Source of the DNA: Merluccius polli
Lineage: Eukaryota > Chordata > Actinopteri > Gadiformes > Merlucciidae
DNA length: 64,000 nt
Direction: 5' to 3'
NCBI GenBank assembly: GCA_030340625.1
Contig: JAOPHQ010003129.1
Coordinates: forward strand, 248,001-312,000
The position numbers were made by a program, and so were the translations under genes. Each line of letters begins with the position of its first letter. Position 1 is the stretch's first letter. This document shows positions 1 to 10,730 of this stretch, piece by piece. Below the pieces are notes generated by a model, which was not told the DNA's origin, did no database searches, and saw only the letters and a program-made list of their open reading frames with translations.

Positions 1-290
1 GGCTCGTGAATTACCCCACACCTGTCCGGCGCCTCTCACCCTGGGCAACTCCGGAAAAGGAGAGAGTCCAGCCCCTCTCCAGAGTTTGGTTCCAGAGCCA
101 GTGCTGTGCGTAGAGGTGAGCCCAACTATAGGCCCAGGCCCCCGCCTTTGCCTGCCGCCCGGCTGACATTGCACCCGACACCAATGCCCATCCCTGCAGG
201 TGGTGGACCCACAGGGTGGCAGCTCCATGTTTCTTCGGGCTGTGCCCAGCTGAGACCCATGGATTAAGGCCCGGCCACCAGACACTCGCC
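1..290 (-). mobile_element. RTE/Rex-type LINE endonuclease fragment
   Basis: Reading the minus strand of roughly positions 15-120 gives a peptide containing LERGWTLSFSGVAQGERRR followed by TGVG and a stop. This resembles the N-terminal endonuclease segment of fish RTE-like LINE proteins (the family often mislabelled craniofacial development protein 2-like). The rest up to about 290 is the GC-rich flank usually seen with such copies. It is cut by the window edge and carries a stop, so it is a dead fragment. Recognition is by eye; the exact clade is uncertain. Confidence 0.5.
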
Positions 291-569
291 AGTGAGCTCC
301 CCTCCCAGGTCTGGCTTCAGGAGGGGGCCCCGTTACTTAGTCACATGTATTTTGGAATTGAACAACAATATTGTATTTTACTTCTTTATGATTTGAACAA
401 CTTCGAGATCTAGAAATTATTTTAATTTTCCATACATTTCCACTCTGTAGTAATGCTGTCATCACCACACCAACGAAAGTGGAAGCTATTGAGGAAGAGG
501 TTAAGTTATCACCTGCCTTACAAACCATTTAAAAATCAAAATTATTAATCATTTTTCTGCAATTTTCAC

Positions 570-645
570 ACTTTGCAAAGTCATCCAGTCGGCCAGACCT
601 TTGGCGGGCCGGTTCTGGCCCGCGGGCTTGACACCCCTGGACAAT
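570..645. mobile_element. hAT-type MITE terminus
   Basis: The stretch around 590-642 reads, on the minus strand, as a CCAGGGGTGTCAAGCCCGCG-type end followed by GGCCAGAACCGGCCCGCC. This is a very common vertebrate hAT terminus. The other end was not located, so the element is probably truncated or extends into the AT-rich sequence at 330-570. Confidence 0.4.
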
Positions 646-739
646 AGGCTTATGCGTTTGACTTTTATTTTGAAATTTATTTATTAGTCTATATATTTAC
701 ACATCTTTGATTAGTGAGCACTGGACATGTAGTACGTAC

Positions 740-3700
740 CTCTGACCAGGTGTCATACGGGGGGCTGTCGCACTCGTCCTGACTACAGCATGAAGCGGGA
801 GCGTTGCCCTCCCAGTCTGCCTCACTGCGAACACCACAGCATTTAAACTGTCCAACACAAAGCAAGGATATGTATTTATTATACTGATATTATACTATAT
901 ATACTTGAAGTGTCCCTCATTGGTTGGTTGGGAACACATGTATCTGTATACGTATGAGTTGTATTGTAGTAGAACACATTAAGAGTTGTATTGTAGTAGT
1001 ATGTATATATATGAGAGGTGTTGTATTGTAGTAGCACACTCACTATGAACAATGCTTTGGGTGTCTTGAAAAGTGTGATATAAATGCAATGAATTATTAT
1101 TATTAATAGTAGTAGTACACATTATTATTAGTTGTATTGTAGTAGTACTAGAGGACACATGATTATGAGTAGTATGAGTAGTAGTAGGGGTATACCTGAT
1201 AACATGTAACAGGTGTATATTTGCATGGAAGATCCATGGTTTATTAAAAGAAATACAGCAAGAATCAGTTCCCTGAAAACTAAGGAAACCAGTTTACTAT
1301 AAACAGCAATCACATGCGTGTGTGTGTGTGTGTACATGCAAGTGTGTGTGTGTCTGTGTGTACTTGCTTATGTATGTGTGTGTACGTGCAAGTGTGACAT
1401 ATGCGTGTGTGTGTGTGTGCGTGTCTATATGCATATGTATTGTGCGTATGTGTCTACACGTATTTATGTGCGTATGTGTGTCTTGTCTACATGCATATGT
1501 ATGTGTGTATGTGTGTGTCTGTCTACATGCATATGTACGTGTGTGTATGTGTGTCTGTCTACATGCATATGTATGTGCATGCGCACACGTGTGTGTGTGT
1601 GTGTGTGTGCCGCTCCACCAGGTACTGGAGATCATCAAAGTCCTTCCGGAGGGTCTGGTTGGTCTCTGGGGGGGTGTGCCTCACGGCCTCCAGACTCCCC
1701 ATCAGGTCGCTCTCTAAGTAGCTGTCGATCTGCAGGGAGGACAGCACACACCCCTGTCACGCACCTCGGACTGCTCCGTAGTTCACTACTGTCACTCTGC
1801 ACACTAGCGACCTCTTAGGGTGACTACACAATCCTGCACACCCCCACCCAAACATTCAACTGTTTTTAAAGACAACCAACGACAACTTTGTCGTTGTGGT
1901 ATTATTGTTTGCGCCACTGTCGCAAAGACAATTGGTTTGGTTTTTCCTCAGAGCTTAGCAACTACCAACAACACGACACGTGCATTTGTTTCCAAACGTC
2001 TGTGAAGTGTTCATAGTTAAGTGAAATTGTCATTTTCTATTACATTTGGATACTATTGGCAATTGTAATGATGTGCATTGCATAGTAACATAGTTTACAT
2101 AGTTATAACATAGTTTATATAGTTATAATGATGTTGATGGTCTCATTCTATAGCCATTACACTGTGCAATCAACTTTTACTTCATAATGATATTTGCTTT
2201 ATGAAGTTAAAGCAAGAAAAGTTGTCTAATTCCAATTTAACATTTAAACATTTATTTTTTTAATTTAAAACTAGATTCAGCTTGATATGTCTAATATTGG
2301 TCTATATCTGTCTAATATCTAATGAATAACTAATAAATGTTAAATAATCGATTAGCTTAGATCCACAAGGAAACAAATAAAACAGGTCACTGACATCACC
2401 AGCCGCACTGCCTTCATGATGTCATGATCAACCAATAGATCAACCAATAATGTCCCAGAGGAGTATGAGTAAGACTCATTACGTACATTCATGTGGTAGA
2501 CCAGGAACACGATGCCCATCGCTAACTCCACCAGCATCAGAGTGAAGAGCAGGAGGAAAAACTACAAAAACCACAAGGCATCAGTTTAGAAACAGGAGGA
2601 AAACTCATTACTGCTAAATAAATGTATTTAGGCTATGTGATTGATGTATGTAAAATAATGGTGTGTGTGTGTGCGTGTGTGTCGTTTAGGTGTAGGGCCT
2701 ACACAGCGCCGTTTCTAGCTGTTTGGGGGCCCTATGCGAGATAACATTTTGGGGCCCCTATGTTATCATGTCTGACGGGGGGCGAGCGCGATCATAACCC
2801 ACCCGGACCTACGGCCGACGGGGGGGCTGCGACCGCGGGATTGGGGGGCCCTATGCAGCCGCATAGTCCGCATATATGCCTAGAAACGGCTCTGGGCCTA
2901 CATGTGTGAGTTAATTCTACCACTTGAAATCATAAATGATGACATCATTGTTTGTACATTGATTGTTTTCAATGTGCAAAGACACGCTCCACGTGGAGCA
3001 CGTATAACGCTGAGTTGACGTCGCGCTGATGGCGGAGCCCCGGTGTGTGTGTGTGTGTGTGTGTGTGTGTTGATGCGTAGCCCACCACTCACCATGATGA
3101 GCATGCAGCGGTTCTCCTTCATGGCTCCGAACACGCCCACGTAGCACACGCAGCAGGCGATGGTCCCCGTCACCACCAGGGTGTTGGCCGGGTAGATGGG
3201 CCAGAAGCCGGTCACCAGGGACGCGAACCTCGAGTTCATCATCTGGAACTCCCCGAAGCCCACCACAAACGCTGCACACACCTAGAGCGCACAACACAAC
3301 AACATCCGTTTACACAACAAACACACGCCTAGAGCGCACAACACAACAACATCCGTTTACACAACAAACACACGCCTAGAGCGCACAACACAACAACATC
3401 CGTTTACACAACAAACACACGCCTAGAGCGCACAACACAACAACATCCGTTTACACAACAAACGCACGCCTAGAGCGCACAACACAACAACGTCCGTTTA
3501 CACAACAAACGCACGCCTAGAGCACACAACACAACAACATTTGTTTACACAACAAACACGCCTAGAGCGCACAGCACAACAACATCCGTTTATACAACAA
3601 ACACGTCTAGAGCGCACGACACAACATCTGTTTATACAGCAAACACGCCTAGAGCGCACAACACAACATCCGTTTACACAACAAACACACGCCTAGAGCA

Positions 3701-4975
3701 CACAACACAACAACGTCCGTTTACACAACAACCACACACCTAGAGCGCACAACACAACAACGTCCGTTTATACAACAACCACACACCTAGAGCGCACAAC
3801 ACAACAACATCCGTTTATACAACAAACACACGCCTAGAGCGCACAACACAACAACATCCGTTTACACAACAACCACACACCTAGAGCGCACGACACAACA
3901 ACATCCGTTTACACAACAACCACACACCTAGAGCGCACGACACAACATCTGTTTATACAGCAAACACGCCTAGAGCGCACAACACAACATCCGTTTACAC
4001 AACAAACACACGCCTAGAGCACACAACGCACTGTCAAACACACACCTACAACAGACATTATTGGGGGGAATGTGCAATATTTTGGTACAGGACATAATGC
4101 AACATTGCATACGCACATACATATGCAACATTGTTGCCCAAGACAAATTTCTCCTAAGGGAGACCATAAAGGCTAATCTGTCATCTTACCAAGAAAACAA
4201 CACAACAACGTCCGTTTATACAACAAACACACAAGAAACACTGCTTTGTTTTGTGCTACCGTTATGTCTGGTCCCATTCAGCACCTATCACAGCCCTAAC
4301 CGTCTCTGGAAGGAGGGATCCCTCTTCTGTGGTCCTTCTCAAGATTTCTTCCCTCTGGGTTTTGGGGGAGTTTCTCCTTTAAGTCCTTGAGGGCTGAGGG
4401 TTAGGGTCCTGTAATGTGGCCTGTGAAGCCCTTTGAGACTGGAGCTGTGATTAAGGGCTGTTACCAATCAAATGTACTTGACTTGACTATACACTACATT
4501 AGCATTCAAAACAATCACAGCGGTGGATATATTGTCACAGTTAGACTGAGGGATCTATGTACCTTATAGTGCATCAGCCTCTTCCATCTACTGGCTGCTT
4601 AAGGAATTACAGATGGGGTTTGTTTATGAACCAGTTTGCCACAGTGACAGCTTAAAGACCTCCAAAGCCCCACATTAAGATCAGATGGCAACCCTTAACC
4701 CTGGAGCTTCAAACGGACAGGGATGAACTCCCACAGAGGCCGGTCCCCAGTGTATGTGTGCATTAGGAAGATTACTAGTTCCCCAGTGTGTGCATTGGGA
4801 AGAACGCGGGGAAAGGAGGTTACTCTGAAAAAGGACCACCGAAAAGGGGCTCCCTGATTCCCTGTAAGACTGGAAGTCAAACGTGTGGAGGAGAAAACAC
4901 GTCGGAACGCACCCAGCAGAGGAAGTTGAGGAGACCGATCAGACTTTTCAGGAAGTCCACACGCATGCGATCCAT
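740..4975 (-). CDS. CD53-like tetraspanin, 3' end beyond window
   Basis: Five minus-strand exons, all in phase 0: 4975-4913 (start, MDRMRVDFLKS, first half of TM1), 3281-3093 (rest of TM1, small loop, TM2, then GAMKENRCMLIM), 2561-2487 (TM3), 1729-1619 (start of the large extracellular loop), 847-740 (CCG motif, PASCC). Together they give 182 codons. All have GT donors and AG acceptors; the exon 4 donor (gtggag) is weak but gives the normal spacing of the loop helix to the CCG signature. Tetraspanins organise partner receptors in membrane microdomains. The four-TM plan, the CCG and the ADWEGNAPASC stretch resemble CD53 more than CD9 or CD151, but the subfamily is a tentative call. The last loop cysteines and TM4 are missing because the gene runs off the left edge. 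A second ATG lies at 4966; the first was chosen arbitrarily. Confidence 0.8.
1045..1110 (+). mobile_element. LINE 3' tail fragment
   Basis: Sequence of the form CTTTGGGTGTCTTGAAAAG-TGTGATATAAATGCAATG followed by a short ATT repeat is the usual 3' tail of L2-like LINEs in fish. Only the tail is present, in the intron after tetraspanin exon 5's upstream neighbour. Confidence 0.35.
1317..1612. repeat. Compound (TG)n microsatellite with ACATGCATATGT units
   Basis: About 300 bp of TG runs broken by recurring acatgcatatgt and gtctgtct blocks. It ends a few bases from the exon 4 donor of the tetraspanin gene (1618), so it occupies the start of that intron. Confidence 0.9.
2704..2894. mobile_element. 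hAT MITE with 8-bp target duplication
   Basis: A 191-bp element with terminal inverted repeats of about 15 bp: left CAGCGCCGTTTCTAG, right (reverse complement) CAGAGCCGTTTCTAG, one mismatch. It is flanked by the direct repeat ggcctaca at 2696-2703 and 2895-2902. An 8-bp duplication and CAG ends are the hAT signature. There is no coding capacity. It lies in a tetraspanin intron, between exons 2 and 3. Confidence 0.85.
3281..4030. repeat. 47-bp minisatellite starting at a splice acceptor
   Basis: About 16 tandem units with a period of 47 bp (for example starts at 3281, 3328, 3375), each with cctagagcgcacaacacaac and a variable second half. Some units are shortened. On the minus strand each unit contains a T/G-rich run ending in CTCTAG, the same sequence as the acceptor of tetraspanin exon 2. 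Confidence 0.9.
4190..4500 (+). mobile_element. LINE 3' end with TTGACT tail
   Basis: The segment ends in GAAGCCCTTTGAGACTGG, then CTGTGATTAAGGGCT and a short tail of acttgact units. This is the typical 3' UTR end of fish L2/CR1-like LINEs. No intact coding sequence was seen. Confidence 0.45.
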
Positions 4976-5109
4976 CCTGCCAACTTTTACTCACGCCACT
5001 CACTTTGTAACACCTGTAGGACCGAGAGAGAGAGACAGGAGTTGGTTTTACTGCAACTATCCTCTTCTATTACTTGTATTACTATTTAGTAATTTAGCAG
5101 GCGTACAGT

Positions 5110-5235
5110 AATCATGTGAACATGTCATTAAGGAGCAGGTAGGAGCTAGAGGGCATCTTGCTCAAGGATGTTCACAGGTATATAAACTGCGGACATTGGG
5201 GAATCGAACCCTGAATCTTTCGGCTGGGACTCAAA
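5110..5235 (-). mobile_element. tRNA-derived SINE copy
   Basis: Member of a repeat family seen at least six times in this window (also 22105-22225, 37020-37155, 42595-42795, 50640-50715 and, inverted, 45690-45800). On the minus strand the head reads like a tRNA gene: an A-box-like TAGTGGTTAGGG in the better copies and a B-box-like GGTTCGATTCC, followed by a body ending CTACCTGCTCCTTAA. It is a SINE, not a functional tRNA. Confidence 0.6.
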
Positions 5236-5495
5236 TAGGGGTGCAACGATTTGTCGATTAACAGTATCACATTGTTATAATCTATTAATCATTTAGGTCA
5301 TTTATCAAGTTATAAAATGAATACTTGAGTTTTTCTCGGCTGCTTGTCAGATAAAGCAAGCGAATTTAAGACATCGCTTTGGACTCTGGTAACTTATTAT
5401 TTCTGACATTTTTTTAGACTAAGTAATTAATCGAAAAAATTATCGTTAGGTTAATCGACTATGAAAATAATCGTTAGTTGCAACCACTGGAGGAC
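5236..5495. mobile_element. MITE with GTGCAACGATT-type ends
   Basis: Starts with ggggtgcaacgatttgtcgatt and ends with aataatcgttagttgcaacc, i.e. roughly mirrored ends as in the common vertebrate family whose copies start CTGCAACGATTAATCG. The interior is AT-rich with no ORF. The inverted repeats are degenerate and no clear target duplication was found. Confidence 0.45.
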
Positions 5496-5499
5496 TGTC

Positions 5500-6280
5500 C
5501 GCCCCCAATTCTGAAACTGCTGCCATCACATACGTCCTCTGATCATGTGTGACGCCAGCAGGATAAACAAAGTGCGTGTGGGCCCGTTGTGCGCAGGATG
5601 GTCTAAAGGACGCGTCTGTTTGGTGTGACAACACTGAGCCTGATGCCAGTGCCCAAGACAAAAACACATTCATGACACCCAGTAGCACTTCTTCTTTAGC
5701 TCATCAATAATAAATGCAACATTTCACTTCACATCAGTCATCTTCTGTAGAGCTGATATTTTCCAATAAACAAAAAGTGATCTTATTAAAACCACACACC
5801 AAGATGTATGGTTTTCCTTAACTTTATACTTTAAATAATTACTTTCAATCATCAATTTTATCAGTAAAAGTGTGTAATGTAATCTACATCTCACCATAAA
5901 GCAACTGGACAATAGTATAATACGGACACTCACTTTATGTGGAGCAGAAGTCCGGATGGTGATCAGGAGACACGGAGCAGGGGCTGGTTGTTCTGAAGTG
6001 ATACCTGTGTACAGGTAGAGACACACCTGTGTACAGGTAGAGACACCTGCCCGCAGGTATAAGAGCGGAAGAAGACAGGCAGGAAGGTGGGGGTAGAGGA
6101 AGAGGGCTCTGTTTCAATCTCACCAATACGAGAACTGTGATGTTGAAGTTTCTCTCTGTATATTACTCACAAGGTGGAAGAGTGAGGGGAGAGGGGACAT
6201 GACCACGCTGATACCAGGCCATGGGTCTCTATAAGACCACCAGGGCTCTATAAAAGTACACATCTGTCTTACCGTACTAC
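5500..6280. other. Region upstream of tetraspanin, no gene seen
   Basis: No convincing coding exon. A short duplicated block (ACACCTGTGTACAGGTAGAG) occurs at about 6003-6050. Otherwise AT-rich unique-looking sequence. Confidence 0.5.
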
Positions 6281-6767
6281 AATAAGGTGACCAGATATGT
6301 GAAATGAAAAACGGGGGCTTTTTGTGGTTTGGCGGTCCATATATCAACAAAATATCTGATGTTAGTTTTTCCCATTCCCATTTAAACACGATTTGGAAAA
6401 TGATTGAAACTATAGCTCAATTTCTCAAACCTCTAAACACAAAACTGAAGAGTTGACCATGTTGTCAAACCATCACAAATCTCTTGCAAAATGAAACACT
6501 GCACTCAAAACCATGTGCTCTCTTCTCAAACTGATTCTTTCCACCAAAACGATAAACACAGCTACCATATGAATATCACTTACAGAGCATCAATTAAACA
6601 CTGGTGTGATAAATATAAAACACCCATCAAAATACTGTTTATATATGTTTTGGCTTCATGAGGCCATGTTAAATATTCAAATGTATACAATTGTGTAGAA
6701 ATTGTTTCCTTTTTCTCCTTTTTTAAACTTTAGGTTTTACTGTAATACAATACTGTGAATATATCAT

Positions 6768-7066
6768 TGTAGCAGTGGACTCTAACCACACGCCACATCA
6801 GTCGCTTTTGCTGGGGCCCTCAGAGACAGGACACAGGTCGATGTTGGTTGAAGTATGCGTTTATTGACGATGGCAAGATGGTATTCGCCAAGCAGATTAA
6901 CGTGCTGCCATGACAGCGGCTCACTCCTGAGTGTGTGTGTTGATAGCTGGTTTATCCTGGGTGTCATGGTTGCTCTGCACCACATGTGCAGCCCAGAGTC
7001 CAATCAGTCTGACTCAGGCCAGGTGAGGCTGTAAACCAGATATCAACCACACACACACACTCCACA
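6768..7066 (-). mobile_element. Solo LTR, copy 1
   Basis: Read on the minus strand, this 299-bp unit starts TGTGGAGTG and ends CACTGCTACA, and contains an AATAAA signal in its second half. It is a diverged copy of the unit at 18041-18342, in the opposite orientation. Flanking pentamers are atcat (6763-6767) and atctt (7067-7071), a 4/5 match consistent with an old 5-bp target duplication. No internal retroviral coding region is next to it. Confidence 0.65.
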
Positions 7067-7439
7067 ATCTTATAAATATTGCATTGACACAATCGTATCA
7101 GAATAGGATACAATGCATATTTGTCTATCCAATGAGCTCCAACGGGCTAAACTCACAACCCCACGTCCCAGAGTCATACTGTAAATTTATAATTGGTATT
7201 GAAACATTGTTAAAGTTCAGAGAATACACAAATGTTACCTATTTTGGCAAAACTCACAGTACAGTAATTGCACTGATACTGTAAGTACTGCAAAATGAAA
7301 TACTACAGTAAGACAATGTTTAGACTGTCTTTCACGAGATGTAATGATGAAATCAGTGCACACTACCTTGGTCAGCTGGCCGGCCGGTACCACCATCCCT
7401 GAGAGCAAGCAAAGGTCCCTGCTGACGTAAGGACCGGAG

Positions 7440-7765
7440 AGTCGATCACCTGCTTCTGCAAGAGACTCAAGACCCACCTGTTCAGAGTTCACCTGGTCTC
7501 CGCAGCATCCTTCCTCTAAAAATAAATTGCAATTATTCTGTTTGTATGTCCTGGCTCACTTTGATATTCTGTGCATAGTGTTTTTGCACTAATCTCTGTT
7601 GTATACTAGTAATCGGTAAACTTAGTATTTGGGTGTGTTTGAAACTCGTTCTTGTGAAAGACTTATATTACTGATAGCGGTATTCTGTTGCACTTTCTTC
7701 TAACAAATGTACTTATTGTAAGTTGCTTTGGACAAAAGTGTCTGCTAAATGCCCTAAATGTAAAT
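7440..7765 (+). mobile_element. LINE C-terminus and 3' tail
   Basis: One frame at about 7455-7500 reads FCKRLKTHLFRVHL, the ending of many L2-like LINE ORFs in fish (FKKRLKTHLF-type). It is followed by a 3' tail of the TAAGTTGCTTTGGACAAAAG, CTGCTAAATG type at about 7717-7765. 5'-truncated. Confidence 0.55.
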
Positions 7766-8567
7766 GTAACTTCAAAAAAAATGTTCTTCTTCTTCCTCTT
7801 CCTCCTCCTCTTGCTCTCGCTCTTCCTCTCTGTTTTCCAAGTTGCTCCATTCTCCCCCCCAACACAGTAGAGGTCACCTGAAGCCACATGATTGAAGTGT
7901 TTTGCCAATTGAGTTTGAACAGGTGAGAAGTGAGTGAGACTAAGTAGTAATTAGGTGTGGCTTTTTGAAGGCCAGTGTTTTCCAGGTGAACAAAGTGTGC
8001 TAAATGATGTGATTTTATATGAGTGAAAACAATGGTCTTGTGCTTAGAGTTGAGCAGTCTGCAGTGTTGCTGTTGATACATGAGCTTCAAGTTTTCAGAA
8101 TTGTGTGCATAGTTCCAGTTTTTGTGTGTATACAAAAACTGTGTTTCTGAAATATAAAAAGGGGACATATTTACAGTTTGCCTATTATCATGGTAAATGT
8201 TGAACTGTAAGATTGGGCAGTAGGCCTACATGCCCAATGGTTTACTACAATGTGTTTTAAGCTTTGGTAAACCAGCCAAAACATGCCCAAAGTAGCTCGA
8301 ATAGGGAATCGTTCTATATTGTATTGATAGCCTATTGTTTATGATCGGTCATACCTGCTTATGGTATGAAGTCGATGGATAGACCCCCTTGTAGCAAAGT
8401 CGCGTCACAGCCTATCAGATATATACAAAACTAATTACCAACTGTCTCGAAATGAATATTAATCAGCAAACTAGAACCTATCCCATCTCAAAATCTATTA
8501 ATATATTTTTTCAATTCTATTTATCCTAATATCCCCAGAAAATGGGGACATCTGGTCACGCTATCCT

Positions 8568-10480
8568 AAAAGCTGCTGGCATAAGTTGACCAGTTGTGTT
8601 TCTAGAAGCATTGCACACGGCTAAAGCTTAGTATATTGTGCTAGTGGAATGACATGCGAGGCATGAACCACTGTGACTGAGTGAGTGACAGAAGGGAGCT
8701 GGTGGGTGAACACATGAATCTATTGGTTTCAAAGGGCCCCAGACCAGAGTTTGCTGCTATGGGCCCCAAGATGCTTAAACCACCTTTGTACACAAACACC
8801 AGAGGGGGGTTTTAGGTTCAATACCTGGGCCGCCATGGGCAGAAAACACACAGCTACACACCAGTTCACCTGAGTGACATTTATTGAAAACCCAGCATGA
8901 AAAGTCCTCATATTTTGACTTTGGTCGGCCCAAACACGGTACTAAAAACAGATATAAAACATGGATCAAGCAGCATAAACAACTTCACTGCCATGATCTT
9001 ATAACCAGTAATCTGTTATTACAATTATACAATGTGTGTGATCATTCATGGAGTTAAGTCTGTCATTGAAATATATATATTTTAGTTTGAGATTTTGAAG
9101 TATAAGTAAACTATTACACTAACAGGAAAATAACAGGAAATTAACCACACGTACATGAACTAGAAACAACATAACCATAAAAAACAACCAATTCATAAAA
9201 CGACTGCAGCATGTCTTACTAGAAAATAACTATATGTGCACACAAATGTTGCCATACAATGTCATTGCTGATTTGTTAGAGTAAAAGTTTGATTGCAATA
9301 CATCTTTTGACAGTGCATACATTTGTACTACTTTTATTTGATCAGTGCTGCTGGAAAACATTTGAGGACAGGACTTTTGTTAGCTTTGTAATCTTGCTGT
9401 TCTGCTGTTAAATGGCATCGTCCTTCTCTGCCACCAGGATAAACAATTGATTCTACCCTTCAACAACCATAACGAAACCATAACCATAACTGATAGAAAG
9501 TCAGGAGAATCAAACACATGACCATAGCAATACCAATACCAACTCTAGTGAGACCCTGAAACGCTACAAAGCCACACTCTCAAATTGTGATGCATGAGTT
9601 TGAAGCCATGAAGATATGCAAACAAATAAAATAAGACATGTCCACAAATACCCATATTGTACACAGCTAGATGTTTATATCTTTGTTTTATTGATTTAAA
9701 AAAATAACTTGCGAGGAATTGGTGGAATTCAATTCAGTTATAGACTCTTATGATTTGAAATATTTAAAAAACGGAGAGAAAACAGAAACTGCCTTTGCCT
9801 TTATACAGCGATAATGGACGATTTCATAATTCCATTTCCATGAAGACAGATGTTGAATAAGGCACCGTCTTATAAGGGGCATGAAACAAATAAGTGGTAT
9901 TTTATTGATTTCCACAGGCTTCATCCACCCTTAAACTCTCCCATTTCACACTGTGGGTGGTTATTAACACCCACTCCCACAGCTCCTCACAATTATATTG
10001 ATTTTTTTTTTAAAACAAAGAAGCAGTCCGTCTTTAGATCTGTTGTGAATGTCTTGTTTTTCCAAAAGTTCACAAAGACGACTTTCACTTTCCACCAAAC
10101 GACACCCGATGGGTAGCTCAGGGAGCGTGGCAAAACATCATGTTAAACGAAACACACGGACATGACTTGTAAAGTAAGACTAGTCAGATAACAGCTGTAG
10201 GCACTTCTAATGGAACTCGCTTGCTTCACCCACACTTTCTAATGGCAGTGGAGAGCTCTCGTTTCTCCTCAACCTTGAGCCGGTTCTGCTGACATGAAGT
10301 GCTGGATTGTTGTTTTTTTATATTAGTTTTTATTTGTGTGTGTAGCGATGCGCTATACAGGTAGGTATATGGCCTCAGTGCAAATACTGCTACGTCCAAT
10401 GAGATGCTAACAGGGGTTCACAGGTCATTTTGTTCACAGTAGCCAACAGTATGCCCCCCATCCCATTACCTAGCTACCTC
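8568..10480. other. AT-rich intergenic region, no gene seen
   Basis: No exon-like coding was recognised on either strand. Part of this probably holds the LMAN2L 3' UTR: TTTATT (AATAAA on the minus strand) occurs near 10330 and again near 9680 and 8882, so the polyadenylation site cannot be fixed. Confidence 0.5.
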
Positions 10481-10489
10481 TCTCTCCCC

Positions 10490-10680
10490 CTCCCCCCTAT
10501 CCAACTTCCCTCCCGCCACCCCCTCCCCCTTTCCCTCCATCTCCCTTTCCATCTCTCCCTTCCTCCCCTCACCTCCCTCCCTCCCTCCCTCCCTCCCTCA
10601 TCTCTCTCTACCCACCACTCCCCCCCCCCCCCCCCCCCCCCCCTCCCTCCCTCCCTCCGCTCATCCACCCCCCACTCCCA
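10490..10680. repeat. C/CT-rich low-complexity tract with poly-C
   Basis: CCCT and CCTC repeats, including (CCCT)n at about 10563-10600 and an uninterrupted C run at about 10620-10643. It lies in the 3' UTR or just downstream of LMAN2L. ORFs across it are artefacts. Confidence 0.9.
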
Positions 10681-10730
10681 CCCAGGCTTACAGAGTCACA
10701 GTCTGCGTGGTGTGCAGCACGTGTGTGCAT

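Larger units (their letters stand above)
6286..8567. mobile_element. Possible TE bounded by GTGACCAGAT ends, with nested repeats
   Basis: Near-mirror ends: GGTGACCAGATATGTG at 6291 and, on the other strand, GTGACCAGATGTCCCC at about 8540-8560. The 2.3-kb interior contains an LTR copy (6768-7066) and a LINE tail (7440-7765), so this would be a mosaic of later insertions in an old element. No transposase ORF was recognised. The boundary call is tentative. Confidence 0.35.

Noticed and set aside
3281..4030. CRISPR-like 47-bp periodic array
   Set aside because: The whole 47-bp unit repeats, including the would-be spacers.
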